Assembly: GCA_963834725.1 (NCBI GenBank)
Contig: CAWICN010000001.1
Coordinates: forward strand, 3,720,001 to 3,784,000
Length of the DNA stretch: 64,000 bases
Source of the DNA: PALSA-693 sp963834725
GTDB lineage: Bacteria > Actinomycetota > Acidimicrobiia > Acidimicrobiales > Palsa-688
Direction of reading: 5' to 3'
Shown here one piece after another: positions 25,768-34,809 of this stretch; position 1 is the first letter of the stretch, and every line of letters begins with the position of its first letter. The notes beneath the pieces were generated by a model that was not told where the DNA came from, made no database searches, and was given only the letters and a program-made list of their open reading frames with translations. The position numbers were made by a program, and so were the translations under genes.

Positions 25768-26355
25768 TCAAGTCGAGCTGGCCGGCCCCAGTGTGACGCC
25801 CGCAGCCTGAAGCTCGGCCAGGGTGCCGGGCGTGGCTGTGGGATCCACGTCGGCGACCAGATCGGTGAGCACGCGGGTGGTGAAGCCCTGGCGCGCCGCG
25901 TCGAGGGCAGTCGCTCGCACGCAGTAGCTGGTCGCGATCCCGACCACGTCGACGGCGGTCACGCCCGCAGCACGAAGGCGGTCCGTAAGCGTCATGCCTT
26001 GTTCGTCGTGCCCCTCGAATCCGCTGTACGCCGCCCCGTCCTGGCCCTTCGACACGACGGCGGCGGTTTTCGGGAGGTGGAGGTCGGGATGCCAGCGAGC
26101 TCCCGAAGTGCCCGCCACACAGTGGGGAGGCCAGCTGTTCCGATAGTCCGGTTCGGTGCCGGGGCGGGCGAAGTGGTCGCCAGGGGCGACGTGCCAATCT
26201 CGGCTTGCGACGACGAGGCCGTAATGGGTCTCGGAGCGAGTCAACAGATTGGTGACACCGGCTGCTACGGATGCGCCGCCTCGGACGGCCAGGCTGCCCC
26301 CTTCGCAGAAGTCGCGCTGGACGTCGACCACGATCAGCGCCGTCGATGCGGTCAC
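25768..26355 (-). CDS. pncA: Nicotinamidase
   Basis: This 195-residue cysteine hydrolase deamidates nicotinamide to nicotinate for NAD salvage. The catalytic Asp is in VDVQRDFCEGG, the Lys in VVSKGQDGAAYSGFEG and the Cys in GIATSYCVRATA. Metal-binding DWHVAPGDHF is present. Its 5' end is divergent from xdhC. Confidence 0.93.
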   Translation of the reverse strand: MTASTALIVVDVQRDFCEGGSLAVRGGASVAAGVTNLLTRSETHYGLVVASRDWHVAPGDHFARPGTEPDYRNSWPPHCVAGTSGARWHPDLHLPKTAAVVSKGQDGAAYSGFEGHDEQGMTLTDRLRAAGVTAVDVVGIATSYCVRATALDAARQGFTTRVLTDLVADVDPTATPGTLAELQAAGVTLGPASST

Positions 26356-26409
26356 GCGGAAACCGTACCGCCTCCGTCGCGCCTAGCCTCCTTCCAGGAG
26401 GTGGTCGTC

Positions 26410-27444
26410 TTGCAGGATGTGGTGGAGGGCGTACGGGATGGGATCCGGACAGGACGTCGGGCCGTCCTCGGGCGGGTCATCGACGTCAGAGGGTTTTCGA
26501 CGCTCCCCGGGGACGGGCTGGTCGCGATCGACTCGGCGGGCACGCAGTACGGTGACATTCTGGGCCGTCCCGGCTCGGCCCGGTTGCGCGCTGCTGCTGC
26601 CACCATGCTCTCGGCTGCGGCGCCCGGGCTGGAGACGGTGACGATTGCGATCAGGGACAAGGACGTAGAGGAAATCGGTTTGGCGTGCGGGGGGCAGGCC
26701 GAAGTGCTCTTGCAGCCCGTCGCGAGCGTCCCCGCCGAGCTTTGGGACCTGATGGCCGAGCGCGCTTCGGCCGCCTTGCTGACGCGTATCGAGGGTTCGG
26801 GCGCCGGTCCGGCGGCTCTCGTGGTGGATCGCAATGGGCGCACATGGGGCGAACTCGGCACGAACGCCCGCACCTTGGTAGAGGAAGCGCGCGCCATGCT
26901 GGAGGCCGGGACCACGTCGACCCGGCGTGCTGAGGATGAGTCCGGGGTGGTGCTGATCGAAGCCTGGGTTCCCGCCCCCCGCTTGGTCGTTGTTGGCACC
27001 GGAGAGCTGGTGGCCGCCCTGGAGGCGCAGGGGGCGCTCCTCGAATGGGACTGCCGGGCCACCCATCAGAGCGACGGGCTAGAGGATCTGCTCGACTGGG
27101 CCGGTGCCACGGCGGCCTTGATCGTGCTCAGCCACGATCCCCACCTTGACACTTCGGCCCTCGCTGTCGCGCTGCAACGAGGTGTCCCCTACGTCGGGGC
27201 GCTCGGGTCGCGGGCTACCCAGTCACGGCGGCTCGAGCGACTCGCCGCGACGGGGATCGACCCGGCTGCCATCGATCGGATCCACCGTCCGATCGGTCTG
27301 GATCTCGGCGGCCGCAAGGCATCCGAGGTTGCTCTCTCCATCACGGCCGAGATCCTTGCTTGTCATCGGGGGAGGGATGCCCGGCCGCTCCGCGACCATC
27401 AGGGGCCGATCAACGACCGGCCCGCCGCTCGCATCGCCCGCTGA
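26410..27444 (+). CDS. XdhC/CoxI-family molybdoenzyme maturation protein
   Basis: From a TTG at 26410 with AGGAGGTG at 26396-26403, the protein is 344 residues and begins LQDVVEGVRDGIRTGRRAVLGRVI, matching XdhC N-termini. The frame is open much further upstream, antisense to pncA, so the longer start is rejected. The C-terminal Rossmann part has LVVVGTGELVAALE, SHDPHLDTSAL and YVGALGSRATQSRRLERL. XdhC inserts or sulfurates the molybdenum cofactor of xanthine/CO dehydrogenase-type enzymes; none lies nearby. Confidence 0.87.
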   Translation: MQDVVEGVRDGIRTGRRAVLGRVIDVRGFSTLPGDGLVAIDSAGTQYGDILGRPGSARLRAAAATMLSAAAPGLETVTIAIRDKDVEEIGLACGGQAEVLLQPVASVPAELWDLMAERASAALLTRIEGSGAGPAALVVDRNGRTWGELGTNARTLVEEARAMLEAGTTSTRRAEDESGVVLIEAWVPAPRLVVVGTGELVAALEAQGALLEWDCRATHQSDGLEDLLDWAGATAALIVLSHDPHLDTSALAVALQRGVPYVGALGSRATQSRRLERLAATGIDPAAIDRIHRPIGLDLGGRKASEVALSITAEILACHRGRDARPLRDHQGPINDRPAARIAR

Positions 27445-27506
27445 GCAGCCTGGACCACCGAGCCGCCACTCCGGAGGGACACGGATCCCCCGGTACCGTG
27501 GGTCCC

Positions 27507-28208
27507 GTGATTGGTCGCCTTCTCCTCTGGGACGTCGACGGCACGCTGTTGCGTGCTGACGAGCTCGGCGCGGCCGTCTTCGACGTCGCCCTCGAGCTGG
27601 CGACCGGCCGGCGGCCGACCGGTCGGATCCGGATGAGCGGCAAGACCGACCCTGAGATCGTGGGCGAGTACCTGGCCGCCATGGGCATCGACGACGCCGA
27701 CCTGGTTGACGACGTGCTCCGCCACAGCGAGGGCCTGTTGGCGGAACACGCCGCCGCCGGCCGGCTGTCCACCGGTGGGGCCGCCTGCCCCGGCATAGCG
27801 GACGTGCTGGCCCTGCTGGCCGAGGACCCGAGAGTCGTATCGACGCTGCTCACCGGCAACATCGAGGCGAACACGCTGGTCAAGGTGGCCGCCTTCGGGT
27901 TGGACCGCTGGCTGGATCCCACCGTCGGCGCTTACGGGAGCGACGCGACCGACCGCAACCTCCTGGTACCGGTCGCCCTTCGGCGCCTGTCGGCTCGACG
28001 AGGGGTCGCGCTCGGCCCCGAGGATGCCTGGGTGATCGGCGACACCCCTCGGGACCTGGCATGTGCCCGGGCCGTAGGGGCTCGCTGTTTGCTGGTGGCG
28101 ACCGGTCGATACCGGCTGGACGAGCTGGCCGCGCTCGAGCCGGATGCCGCCCTCGAAGATCTGCGGGACGACCCGGCCGTGGTGAAGCTCCTGACCGGCG
28201 ACCTCTGA
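27507..28208 (+). CDS. HAD-superfamily phosphatase
   Basis: This 233-residue protein starts at a GTG (VIGRLLLWDVDGTLLRADE). HAD motif I is DVDGT, motif II is in LLTGNIEAN, and motifs III/IV are in DAWVIGDTPRDLACARAVG. It has a helical cap typical of phosphoglycolate phosphatase-like enzymes. The substrate is unknown. It lies just after xdhC. Confidence 0.87.
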   Translation: MIGRLLLWDVDGTLLRADELGAAVFDVALELATGRRPTGRIRMSGKTDPEIVGEYLAAMGIDDADLVDDVLRHSEGLLAEHAAAGRLSTGGAACPGIADVLALLAEDPRVVSTLLTGNIEANTLVKVAAFGLDRWLDPTVGAYGSDATDRNLLVPVALRRLSARRGVALGPEDAWVIGDTPRDLACARAVGARCLLVATGRYRLDELAALEPDAALEDLRDDPAVVKLLTGDL

Positions 28209-28285
28209 GCTCGGCGACAGGGCGACCGGCTCGAGCGGGCGTTGCCGCGTGCAGGCCGGGCCCGCTGGCTATCGTGGGTTGAGCT

Positions 28286-29347
28286 ATGGCGCTGGTCAGC
28301 CGCTCAGTTCGCCGCGGCGGCACCGGGCGTCGCTGGGTGTTCATCGCCATCGGGATCACCTTGCTCGTGTTGCTGATCGACGCGTCCCTGCATTCGCGTT
28401 CGCCGGGGCCGGCCACCCAGCTCAAGACGGGAGCGTGGGTGGATCGGGCGCTCCCCATCGTGACCACCTCAACCGAGGAAGGGCAGCAGCTCGCTGCCAT
28501 CTGGTCCAGCGGGCTTCACATGCCGGTCACGTCACTCAGCGCCGAGCTCAATGAGATCGCCTCGGGCGCGGCGTCCGCCTACCACCAAGCGGTGGCGCTG
28601 CGGCCGCCCGATAACCTGGCCGGCCCGGCCGGTTTGCTCGACGCCAGCCTGCTTTCCCGCAGCGACGCGGTCGCACAGGTGCGCAATGCCCTGGCGAAGG
28701 TTCTTCCCGGCGGACAATCCAATGAGGGTCCGAATGGCAGCGCCTCAGCGATCACGCTCATCCAGACGGCTGGCCAGGACCTGCAGATTGGGGACCGAAC
28801 CTACAGTCTGTTCCTGGCCACCCTCCCTGACCTCGGGGTGACGATGCCGAAATCGGCATGGGGCGAGAACCTGTCGCCGTACCAGCGCGGTTCGGCTCAG
28901 ACGTTTGTAGCCAGCCTGCAAAGCGCCACGAGCTCCACTCCCGTGCACCAGGTAAGGATCGACTCGATCTCGACATCTCCGAGTCTGGTGTCCTCGATAG
29001 GAAACGTGCAGGTCCTGCCGGCCGCCCCGGCGATGTCGGTCACGGTCGTACTCTCGGACACGGGCAATCAGCCGGAGAATGACCTCACCGTCACGGCTGC
29101 GGTCACATGGGGTACGAGCAATTTGTCTGTGCAGGACTTCGCCAGCCTGACTCCCGGACAATCCCGCACCGTTCAGAACATGGGGCCGCTGGACCCGCCA
29201 CAGGGGGTCGACGTCCGTCTGACCGTGACGGTCAAGCCGCCCGCTGGTTCCCCGACGCCGGCGGTGAGCCGGACTGTGATGTTCATGATGCCGGCCACCA
29301 CCCCATCGACCACGACGACTGTTCCGGCGTCCCCCCCCGGTACGTAG
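28286..29347 (+). CDS. Membrane-anchored secreted protein of unknown function
   Basis: This 353-residue protein has a basic N-terminus, one transmembrane helix (about 16-36, WVFIAIGITLLVLLIDASL) and an extracytoplasmic helical region. The C-terminal domain (about 255-330) looks like a beta-sandwich (VTVVLSDTGNQPENDLTV), followed by a Thr/Pro/Ser tail. No enzyme motif is seen. It is convergent with the acyltransferase gene. Confidence 0.7.
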   Translation: MALVSRSVRRGGTGRRWVFIAIGITLLVLLIDASLHSRSPGPATQLKTGAWVDRALPIVTTSTEEGQQLAAIWSSGLHMPVTSLSAELNEIASGAASAYHQAVALRPPDNLAGPAGLLDASLLSRSDAVAQVRNALAKVLPGGQSNEGPNGSASAITLIQTAGQDLQIGDRTYSLFLATLPDLGVTMPKSAWGENLSPYQRGSAQTFVASLQSATSSTPVHQVRIDSISTSPSLVSSIGNVQVLPAAPAMSVTVVLSDTGNQPENDLTVTAAVTWGTSNLSVQDFASLTPGQSRTVQNMGPLDPPQGVDVRLTVTVKPPAGSPTPAVSRTVMFMMPATTPSTTTTVPASPPGT

Positions 29348-29379
29348 CCGCCGGGGGACGCACGAACCCGCGCCAGTGT

Positions 29380-31527
29380 TTAGGGAATGAGGCATCCGGC
29401 ATAGCCGCGCTGGCCCGACTCCGGGAAGGCCTCCGCAAGGGCACTGGCGATGAGGCGGCCCCGGTCCGCCGATCCGGGCGTGTTGTAGTGAATCCCGTCG
29501 GGGATGAACCACGACGGCTCCACCACCGACGCCCAGTCGTAGACCTTCATGTTGGGATAGTGCGGGCAGGCTTGTACCAGCGCCCGGTCCCAGTTCTCCA
29601 TATCGGACTCCGAGTATGGCCCCGTGTTCACGCGCGACTTCACGTTGACCCACATAACTCGCTGGTCGCCGATGGCCGACATCATGCGCTCGATGCGCGT
29701 CGTCAGGGACACGTGAGAGCCGACGTACACGTCGGCGGTGTCGTTGGTACCAAGCGCGAGCACCCAGCAGCCGTTGTAGCCCTGCGCGATCAGCTGTTTC
29801 GCAATGTCGTAGGCGTTCGGCCCGCCGGAGATGGTTTCGACGATGGACGTCCCGCCAGTGATCTCCATGTACTGATTGGTGGCTCCGACCCTGGCGTACT
29901 GGGCCCCGAGACGCTGGCTCGGATCAGGAAGATAGTCAGGTGAGATAAGGCTGTCCGAGGTCGAATCTCCGATGTGAACGACCGACCGGCACGATGAGGT
30001 GCGCGCCGACCCTGGCGGGATCGTGGTCGCTGGGCCGACGGCAACGTCATGGGGGTACTTCGGGGTGATGGGAATGCCGTGGCTCGCCCGCCCCGTTGTG
30101 CCTGAGGTGGAGGCGGCCGGGGGGTCCGTCGGCGGGATGCGACTGCTCACTATTTCGTGCACCCCGGCGCTCGGCAGGGATGCGCCGGCCGTGAGCAGGG
30201 TGTTAGAGGGAGCGGGCACCAGTCCCCCGATGGTGAGGGAGACGACGGCCAGGCCGGCCAACCCCGCCGTCGACACGGTCCAGGTCCATCGGCCCGCGAT
30301 GCGCCGGTGCCATGGCACGTCACCGGTGGCCGAGCGGCGCCCGGCCTGGCGCACGGGTTCCTCGACCAGGCGCCACGACAGTGCGGCCAGGATGATGGTG
30401 ATGGTGACCTGCACGGCGGCACGCGGCAGATCGAAGCGGCCCAGCCCACCGGCTGCGGTCAACACGATAACCGGGTAATGCCACAGGTAGATCCCGTATG
30501 ACCGGACGCCGATCCACCGGATCGGCCGCATACCCAGGATCCTCCCGAGCCGGCTGCCGGGATAGACGCAGGCCATAATGACAAGGGCAGTCGCGATCGA
30601 GAGCAGGAGCATGCCCCCGCGATAAGGGAACGCCGAGTACTGATTGGTCCGCCAGATCAGGAGGCAGATCACGATCAAACCCCCGAGCCCGACGTAATCC
30701 AACTTCCACCGCATTGCACGGGTCGTGCCCGCCCGCCGGCGGGCGCTCGGCCACACCATCGCCAGCGCCGCACCGATCAGCAGGCCGGAGGCCCGGGTAT
30801 CGGTGCCGTCATAGACCCGGCTCGGATCGAAGCCCGGGTGATAGAGCGCAGCCATGGCGATGGTCGAGCCCGCGGCCAGCACCAGCGTGACAATGGCCAG
30901 CCTCGGGGGTGCTCGGGTCGGGCGTGACGGTTCCCGGATATAGCGCAGTCCGAGCAGGAGCAGCCACGGCCAGATGAGATAGAACTGCTCTTCGATCGCC
31001 AGGGACCACAGATGTCCGAGTGGCGAAGGTGGACCGAACCGGGCGAAGTACGAGACGTGCTGGAAGATAAGCCACCAGTTGCTCATATATAAGGAGGCCG
31101 CCACCACGTTCCCGCGGAGCGCCGGCAACTCGGAACTGTGGGCGAGTGCGACCCAGATGATGACGACCGCCAGCATGACCACGAGGGCGGGCAGCAGGCG
31201 CCGAGCTCGCCGGACCCAGAATTCACCGAGAAATAGGTTGCTCGCTTTTCGCTTGTGCTCGAGCAACAGATCGGTGATCAGGTAGCCGCTCAACGTGAAG
31301 AACACGCCGACGCCCAGCAATCCCCCTTGTGCCCATCCGACGTTCAGGTGGTAGACGATGACGGCGAGCACCGCGAAGGCCCGGAGCCCGTCGAGCCCGG
31401 CGACGTATCGGCGTCCTGGAGCGGTTGATTCAGGCACTCGGGCCGGCTTCCGAGGGCACCACTGCGATGCGGTGCCCCCCGGTCCCGACTGTCCTGGCGA
31501 CGGCGCACGCGTCGCGAACAAGACCAC
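29380..31527 (-). CDS. Acyltransferase-3 / SGNH fusion (OafA-type O-acetyltransferase)
   Basis: This 715-residue protein has an N-terminal polytopic acyltransferase-3 domain (about 40-420, with GLDGLRAFAVLAVIVYHL and a motif like FFTLSGYLITDLL), then a periplasmic SGNH hydrolase-like domain. In the latter VVHIGDSTSDSL gives the GDS Ser, LALGTNDTADV the GxND, and WFIPDGIHYNTPG the DxxH. Such proteins O-acetylate cell-surface glycans or peptidoglycan. The final stretch to tRNA-Arg (31528-31769) has no gene. Confidence 0.92.
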   Translation of the reverse strand: MVLFATRAPSPGQSGPGGTASQWCPRKPARVPESTAPGRRYVAGLDGLRAFAVLAVIVYHLNVGWAQGGLLGVGVFFTLSGYLITDLLLEHKRKASNLFLGEFWVRRARRLLPALVVMLAVVIIWVALAHSSELPALRGNVVAASLYMSNWWLIFQHVSYFARFGPPSPLGHLWSLAIEEQFYLIWPWLLLLGLRYIREPSRPTRAPPRLAIVTLVLAAGSTIAMAALYHPGFDPSRVYDGTDTRASGLLIGAALAMVWPSARRRAGTTRAMRWKLDYVGLGGLIVICLLIWRTNQYSAFPYRGGMLLLSIATALVIMACVYPGSRLGRILGMRPIRWIGVRSYGIYLWHYPVIVLTAAGGLGRFDLPRAAVQVTITIILAALSWRLVEEPVRQAGRRSATGDVPWHRRIAGRWTWTVSTAGLAGLAVVSLTIGGLVPAPSNTLLTAGASLPSAGVHEIVSSRIPPTDPPAASTSGTTGRASHGIPITPKYPHDVAVGPATTIPPGSARTSSCRSVVHIGDSTSDSLISPDYLPDPSQRLGAQYARVGATNQYMEITGGTSIVETISGGPNAYDIAKQLIAQGYNGCWVLALGTNDTADVYVGSHVSLTTRIERMMSAIGDQRVMWVNVKSRVNTGPYSESDMENWDRALVQACPHYPNMKVYDWASVVEPSWFIPDGIHYNTPGSADRGRLIASALAEAFPESGQRGYAGCLIP

Positions 31528-31769
31528 GCACCACCGCTCCGCAGGCTAGCAGGAGGGCTGGAGGATCCCGGTGTTATTGGGCCGCTCAGCTGGCAGAATT
31601 CGCGGCTCTTCGCGAACAGTTACCCCGCGTCCGAGGGTCCATCGGTTGCCGTCGCCGGCTGAACCGGTTGTCCTCCGGTCGTACACGTGTTGGAGCCGAA
31701 CAGCGACCAGCGGGCTGTTAAGGTGGATAGGATGCCAGTGGAGAGAACCGCTGGTCACCCGCGATATCT

Positions 31770-31842
31770 GCGCTCGTAGCCCAATGGATAGAGCATCTGA
31801 CTACGGATCAGAAGGTTGGGGGTTCGAATCCCTCCGAGCGCG
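31770..31842 (+). tRNA. tRNA-Arg (ACG)
   Basis: Acceptor GCGCTCG/CGAGCGC, D arm AGCCCAATGGATAGAGC, anticodon loop CTACGGA (ACG at 31803-31805) and T arm GGGGGTTCGAATCCCTC are all present. The 3' CCA is not encoded. An integrase gene begins 105 bp downstream. Confidence 0.97.
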
Positions 31843-31946
31843 CTGACAAAGTGCAGTCAGGGGCGCTTTTCTCCCAATGTCCTCGCAAACGTCACATCCC
31901 CGTGAGAACCTTTTGAGAACCAAAGCGTGCTCAAGGAGGTTCTCAA

Positions 31947-33569
31947 GTGCCGACCAGGCCGGAGGGTGTGTACAAGGACGGCAAGGGCGGGTGGTATGTA
32001 AAGGTCACCCTCGGGCGTGACCCGCTGACGGGCCGGCGCGCACAGATCACCCGGCGGGGCTTCAAGACCGCGGCCGAGGCGGGCAAGGCGCGACGAGAGC
32101 TGCTGGCCCAGGCCGACCGTGGCCAGCTACGGCCGGTCCCCAGCGGGCTGACGGTCGACGAGCTTCTCGACTTATACCTCGATGGGCTCGACGCTGATGG
32201 CCGGCTCTCGGCGAAGACCCGGTTCGACTAACGGCACTACGCCGACGACTACGTGTGGCCCCACCTTGGCACAAAGAAGGTGCGCGACGTGACGCCCGAG
32301 ACCGTCCTCGCTTGGCAGCGGAAGCTGACCAAGGAGGGAGGGAGGAAGGACGGCAAGGGGCTGGCGGCCAACACCGTGCGGCTGGCCCGGGCACGGCTCG
32401 CCGGGGCGTTCAAGATGGCGCTGGGCGCCGGGATCGTGGCGCTCAGCCCGATGGTCGGTGCGCCGAGGCCTCGGGCCGAGCGGTCCATTCCGCGGCACTG
32501 GACTCCCGAGCAGGCTCGGGAGTTCCTGGCTTTGATGGACGGTGACCGCACGTGGCCGGTGTGGGCGTTCCTGCTCGGGTCGGGGCTGCGGATCGGGGAG
32601 CTGGGTGCGTTGCGCTGGCGCAACGTCGACCTGAACGCGCCGGTGGTGCGGGTGGTGGAGTTCGTCTCCACCCTGGGCCACGAGACGGTCACCTCGACCG
32701 GCAAGAGCTGGGGCGCTGTCCGCACCATCGACCTCGATAGGGGCCTGGTCCACGTGCTCCTGCGACAGCGCAAGCTGCAGGCGACCGAGCAGCTGGCCGC
32801 CGTGTCCTGGGAGGAGAGCGACTATGTCTTCACGAAGCCCGGCGGCGGGCCCTACCACCCGCAGTATTTGTCGAAGCTGCTCCGGACCTACACGGCGGAG
32901 CTTGGCTTGCCGCGCCTGACGGCTCACGGCTTGCGGCACACGAGCGCCACGCTGATGCTGGCCAGTGGGGTCCCGCCGAAAGTGGCGGCGGACCGCCTCG
33001 GACACGCTGATCCGACACTCTTCACCAATCTGTACAGCCACGTAACGCCGACCATGCAGCGCGACGCGCCGCCGGATTGGGGTCGCACTATTCGGCGAAG
33101 GCAGTCTCAGTTCGGGACGCTGAGGCCGCGGGTTCAAATCCCGCCTTCCCTACCAGGTCAAGGGTTATTTTTGTTATCCACAGGGGGCCGCAGACCACAC
33201 ACAGATCACAGACGTTGTGGTCTCCGACGGTCGCTATCGGTCACGTGCGCGGGATCTCAGGAGGTCCTTCCGACCGATCCCGAACGAAGGTCGTCGTCGT
33301 CGTTCTGGAGCGCGACAAGCATCACCTGGCGGACTCCAACCGGGGGTGCAGCGTGCGACAAACCGGCTCCGATTCCATCGCGATACTGGCCGGAGCTGGT
33401 GAAGACTCACACCGCGGCTCTGGGCCGGGATTCGACCCGGGGACACCGGTCCCCGGCCGCGGGGTCACCGAACGACCGCTCTCCGTGGCTGCGGCTGAAA
33501 CTACCTAGCGATGTTGTGGCGTCGGGCCGGCCCGACACCCGACCCGGTCGGGCACTCGATATAAGGTAA
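31947..33569 (+). pseudogene. Tyrosine recombinase/integrase interrupted by TAA
   Basis: The first 94 codons (MPTRPEGVYKDGKGGWYVKV, an Arm DNA-binding domain) end at TAA 32229-32231. The same frame continues at once with RHYADDYVWPHLGTKKVRD, a core-binding domain, and a full catalytic domain: GLRIGELGALRW, HGLRHTSATLML, RLGHADPTL and Tyr in NLYSHV. One base change (TAC or TAT to TAA) therefore splits the gene. After the Tyr helix the frame runs through a tRNA-like 3' half (LRPRVQIPPSLP) to 33569. The natural protein end is probably before about 33110. Confidence 0.9.
33102..33155 (+). repeat. tRNA 3'-half-like attachment site
   Basis: Starting near 33102 is sequence resembling an anticodon arm, then T arm GCGGGTTCAAATCCCGC, acceptor strand CTTCCCT, and ACCA. 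No matching 5' half (AGGGAAG) precedes it. Located at the 3' end of the integrase gene, it looks like one end (attL/attR) of an element that targets a tRNA gene. The intact tRNA is not in the window. Confidence 0.7.
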
Positions 33570-33844
33570 TTCGTGCCCAGGATGCTGCCTCAGCCGGCGC
33601 TCTGCATACCCGGCGATTGGGGACGCGAGTTGGCCGTGATTCTGGGATGGTGGGCGGTGACGTTTTGGGCGAGTTTTTGACGTTCGCGGAGGGACGCTCG
33701 GGTGAGCCCAGCACAATTATTCGGAGGCCAACGGAAGTCGAGGTTTACGAGGATTCCTTCGAGGCTGGTGTCCTCTACCGCCGGGGCTGCCCGTCTATCA
33801 GACGAGTGGCGATTGCCGCTTCGAGGAAAGAATCGGGGAAATCC
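33156..33844. other. Intergenic region without supported gene
   Basis: The frame of the broken integrase continues to 33569 but shows no homology. One exact DnaA box (TTATCCACA, 33174-33182) stands alone. No ORF shows a domain. GGGGAAAT just before 33845 is the probable ribosome binding site of the next gene. Confidence 0.5.
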
Positions 33845-34252
33845 ATGATGACCAAGACAATTGGACCAAAGGCAGATCAGCAGGCGGTTCTCGACGTCCT
33901 CAAGGGCGTGTACAACGCGTGGGAGGCGAACGACGCCGAGGCGTTCGTGGCCGACTACCTCGACGACGCCAGCGTGGTCCAGCCGGGCGTGTACAAGAAG
34001 AGCCGGCAAGAGGTTCAGAGCACCATGGCCGGTGGGTTCGCGGGCCCGCTCAAGGGATCGCGGGTGATCGACCAGCCCCAAGACGTCCGGTTCCTCAACG
34101 AGGACACGGCCATCGTGATCAGCGAGGGCGGGATCGTGTTCCCAGGACAGGACGCCGTGTCGAGCCAGGCCATGGTTCGGGCCACGTGGGTGCTGGCCAA
34201 GCGCGACGGCCGCTGGCGTGTCGCGGCTTATCACTACAGCCCAGCGAACTAA
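33845..34252 (+). CDS. SnoaL-like / SgcJ-family protein
   Basis: This 135-residue NTF2-like fold protein starts at ATG 33845. VLKGVYNAWEANDAEAFVADYLDDASVVQPG and the C-terminal WVLAKRDGRWRVAAYHYSPAN match SgcJ/EcaC-type small enzymes or ligand-binding proteins. The reaction is not predictable. A strong hairpin at 34270 terminates it. The longer frame upstream is not supported. Confidence 0.85.
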   Translation: MMTKTIGPKADQQAVLDVLKGVYNAWEANDAEAFVADYLDDASVVQPGVYKKSRQEVQSTMAGGFAGPLKGSRVIDQPQDVRFLNEDTAIVISEGGIVFPGQDAVSSQAMVRATWVLAKRDGRWRVAAYHYSPAN

Positions 34253-34269
34253 ATTTAAGAGTCAGACCA

Positions 34270-34307
34270 CGAGACCGGCTTCCCTCCTGTGTGGGAGGCC
34301 GGTCTCG
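34270..34307 (+). terminator. Strong hairpin after SnoaL-like gene
   Basis: CGAGACCGGC pairs with GCCGGTCTCG (perfect 10-bp outer stem), with inner CTCC/GGAG pairing. It is not followed by a T tract but is a credible transcription end. Confidence 0.7.
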
Positions 34308-34439
34308 CGCCCCGGACGGCGTGCATGCGGAATACAGGTGCCAGTTGGCTTCCAACGGACAGCATCGTCCTCCTGGCACAGTGTTGAGAGTCTGGTGGAT
34401 AACGCGGGACCGTTCGCGAGAAAGAGAGGAGTTCTGACG

Positions 34440-34799
34440 ATGGCGCTGTATGTGGCCTTGTGCTACTACGACCGAGAACGGTACTGGGACGACCCTCCCG
34501 AGACCGAGTTCTCTCCCGAATATACGGAGTTCGCTCGGCGGGCCACCGAAGCGGGGGTGATGCGCGGCGGTGAGGCGCTTCACCCGGTGACCATGTCGAC
34601 CACGATCACCGTTCCGGGCGGCAGGGGCGGCGAAGTGATGTTGACAGACGGTCCGTACGCGGAGGCAAAGGAAGTCCTGGCCGGCTACTTCGTGCTGGAG
34701 ACGGCCGATCTTGACGAGGCGATCGGCTGGGCGGTTCAGATCCCAGCCGCTTGGAGGGGCAAGATCGAGCTCCGCCCGATCGCACCACACCACGCCTGA
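34440..34799 (+). CDS. YCII/DGPF-domain protein paired with ECF sigma factor
   Basis: This 119-residue protein starts at ATG 34440 behind AAGAGAGGAG. VMLTDGPYAEAKEVLAGYFVLE is the DGPF motif of YCII-related proteins, and the rest is a ferredoxin-like fold. DGPF proteins are characteristic neighbours of ECF42-type sigma factors, as here with an 11-bp gap. Their biochemical role is unknown. Confidence 0.9.
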   Translation: MALYVALCYYDRERYWDDPPETEFSPEYTEFARRATEAGVMRGGEALHPVTMSTTITVPGGRGGEVMLTDGPYAEAKEVLAGYFVLETADLDEAIGWAVQIPAAWRGKIELRPIAPHHA

Positions 34800-34809
34800 G
34801 CGCCACGCC

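Noticed and set aside
25693..26409. Long N-terminal extension of XdhC
   Set aside because: The extension is antisense to intact pncA, and a good Shine-Dalgarno sits before TTG 26410.
32229..32231. TAA recoding in the integrase
   Set aside because: TAA is not a known recoding codon in this setting; an inactivating mutation is the plain explanation.
33174..33182. DnaA box TTATCCACA as an origin
   Set aside because: It is a single site in a decayed mobile region with no cluster or A/T-rich unwinding element.
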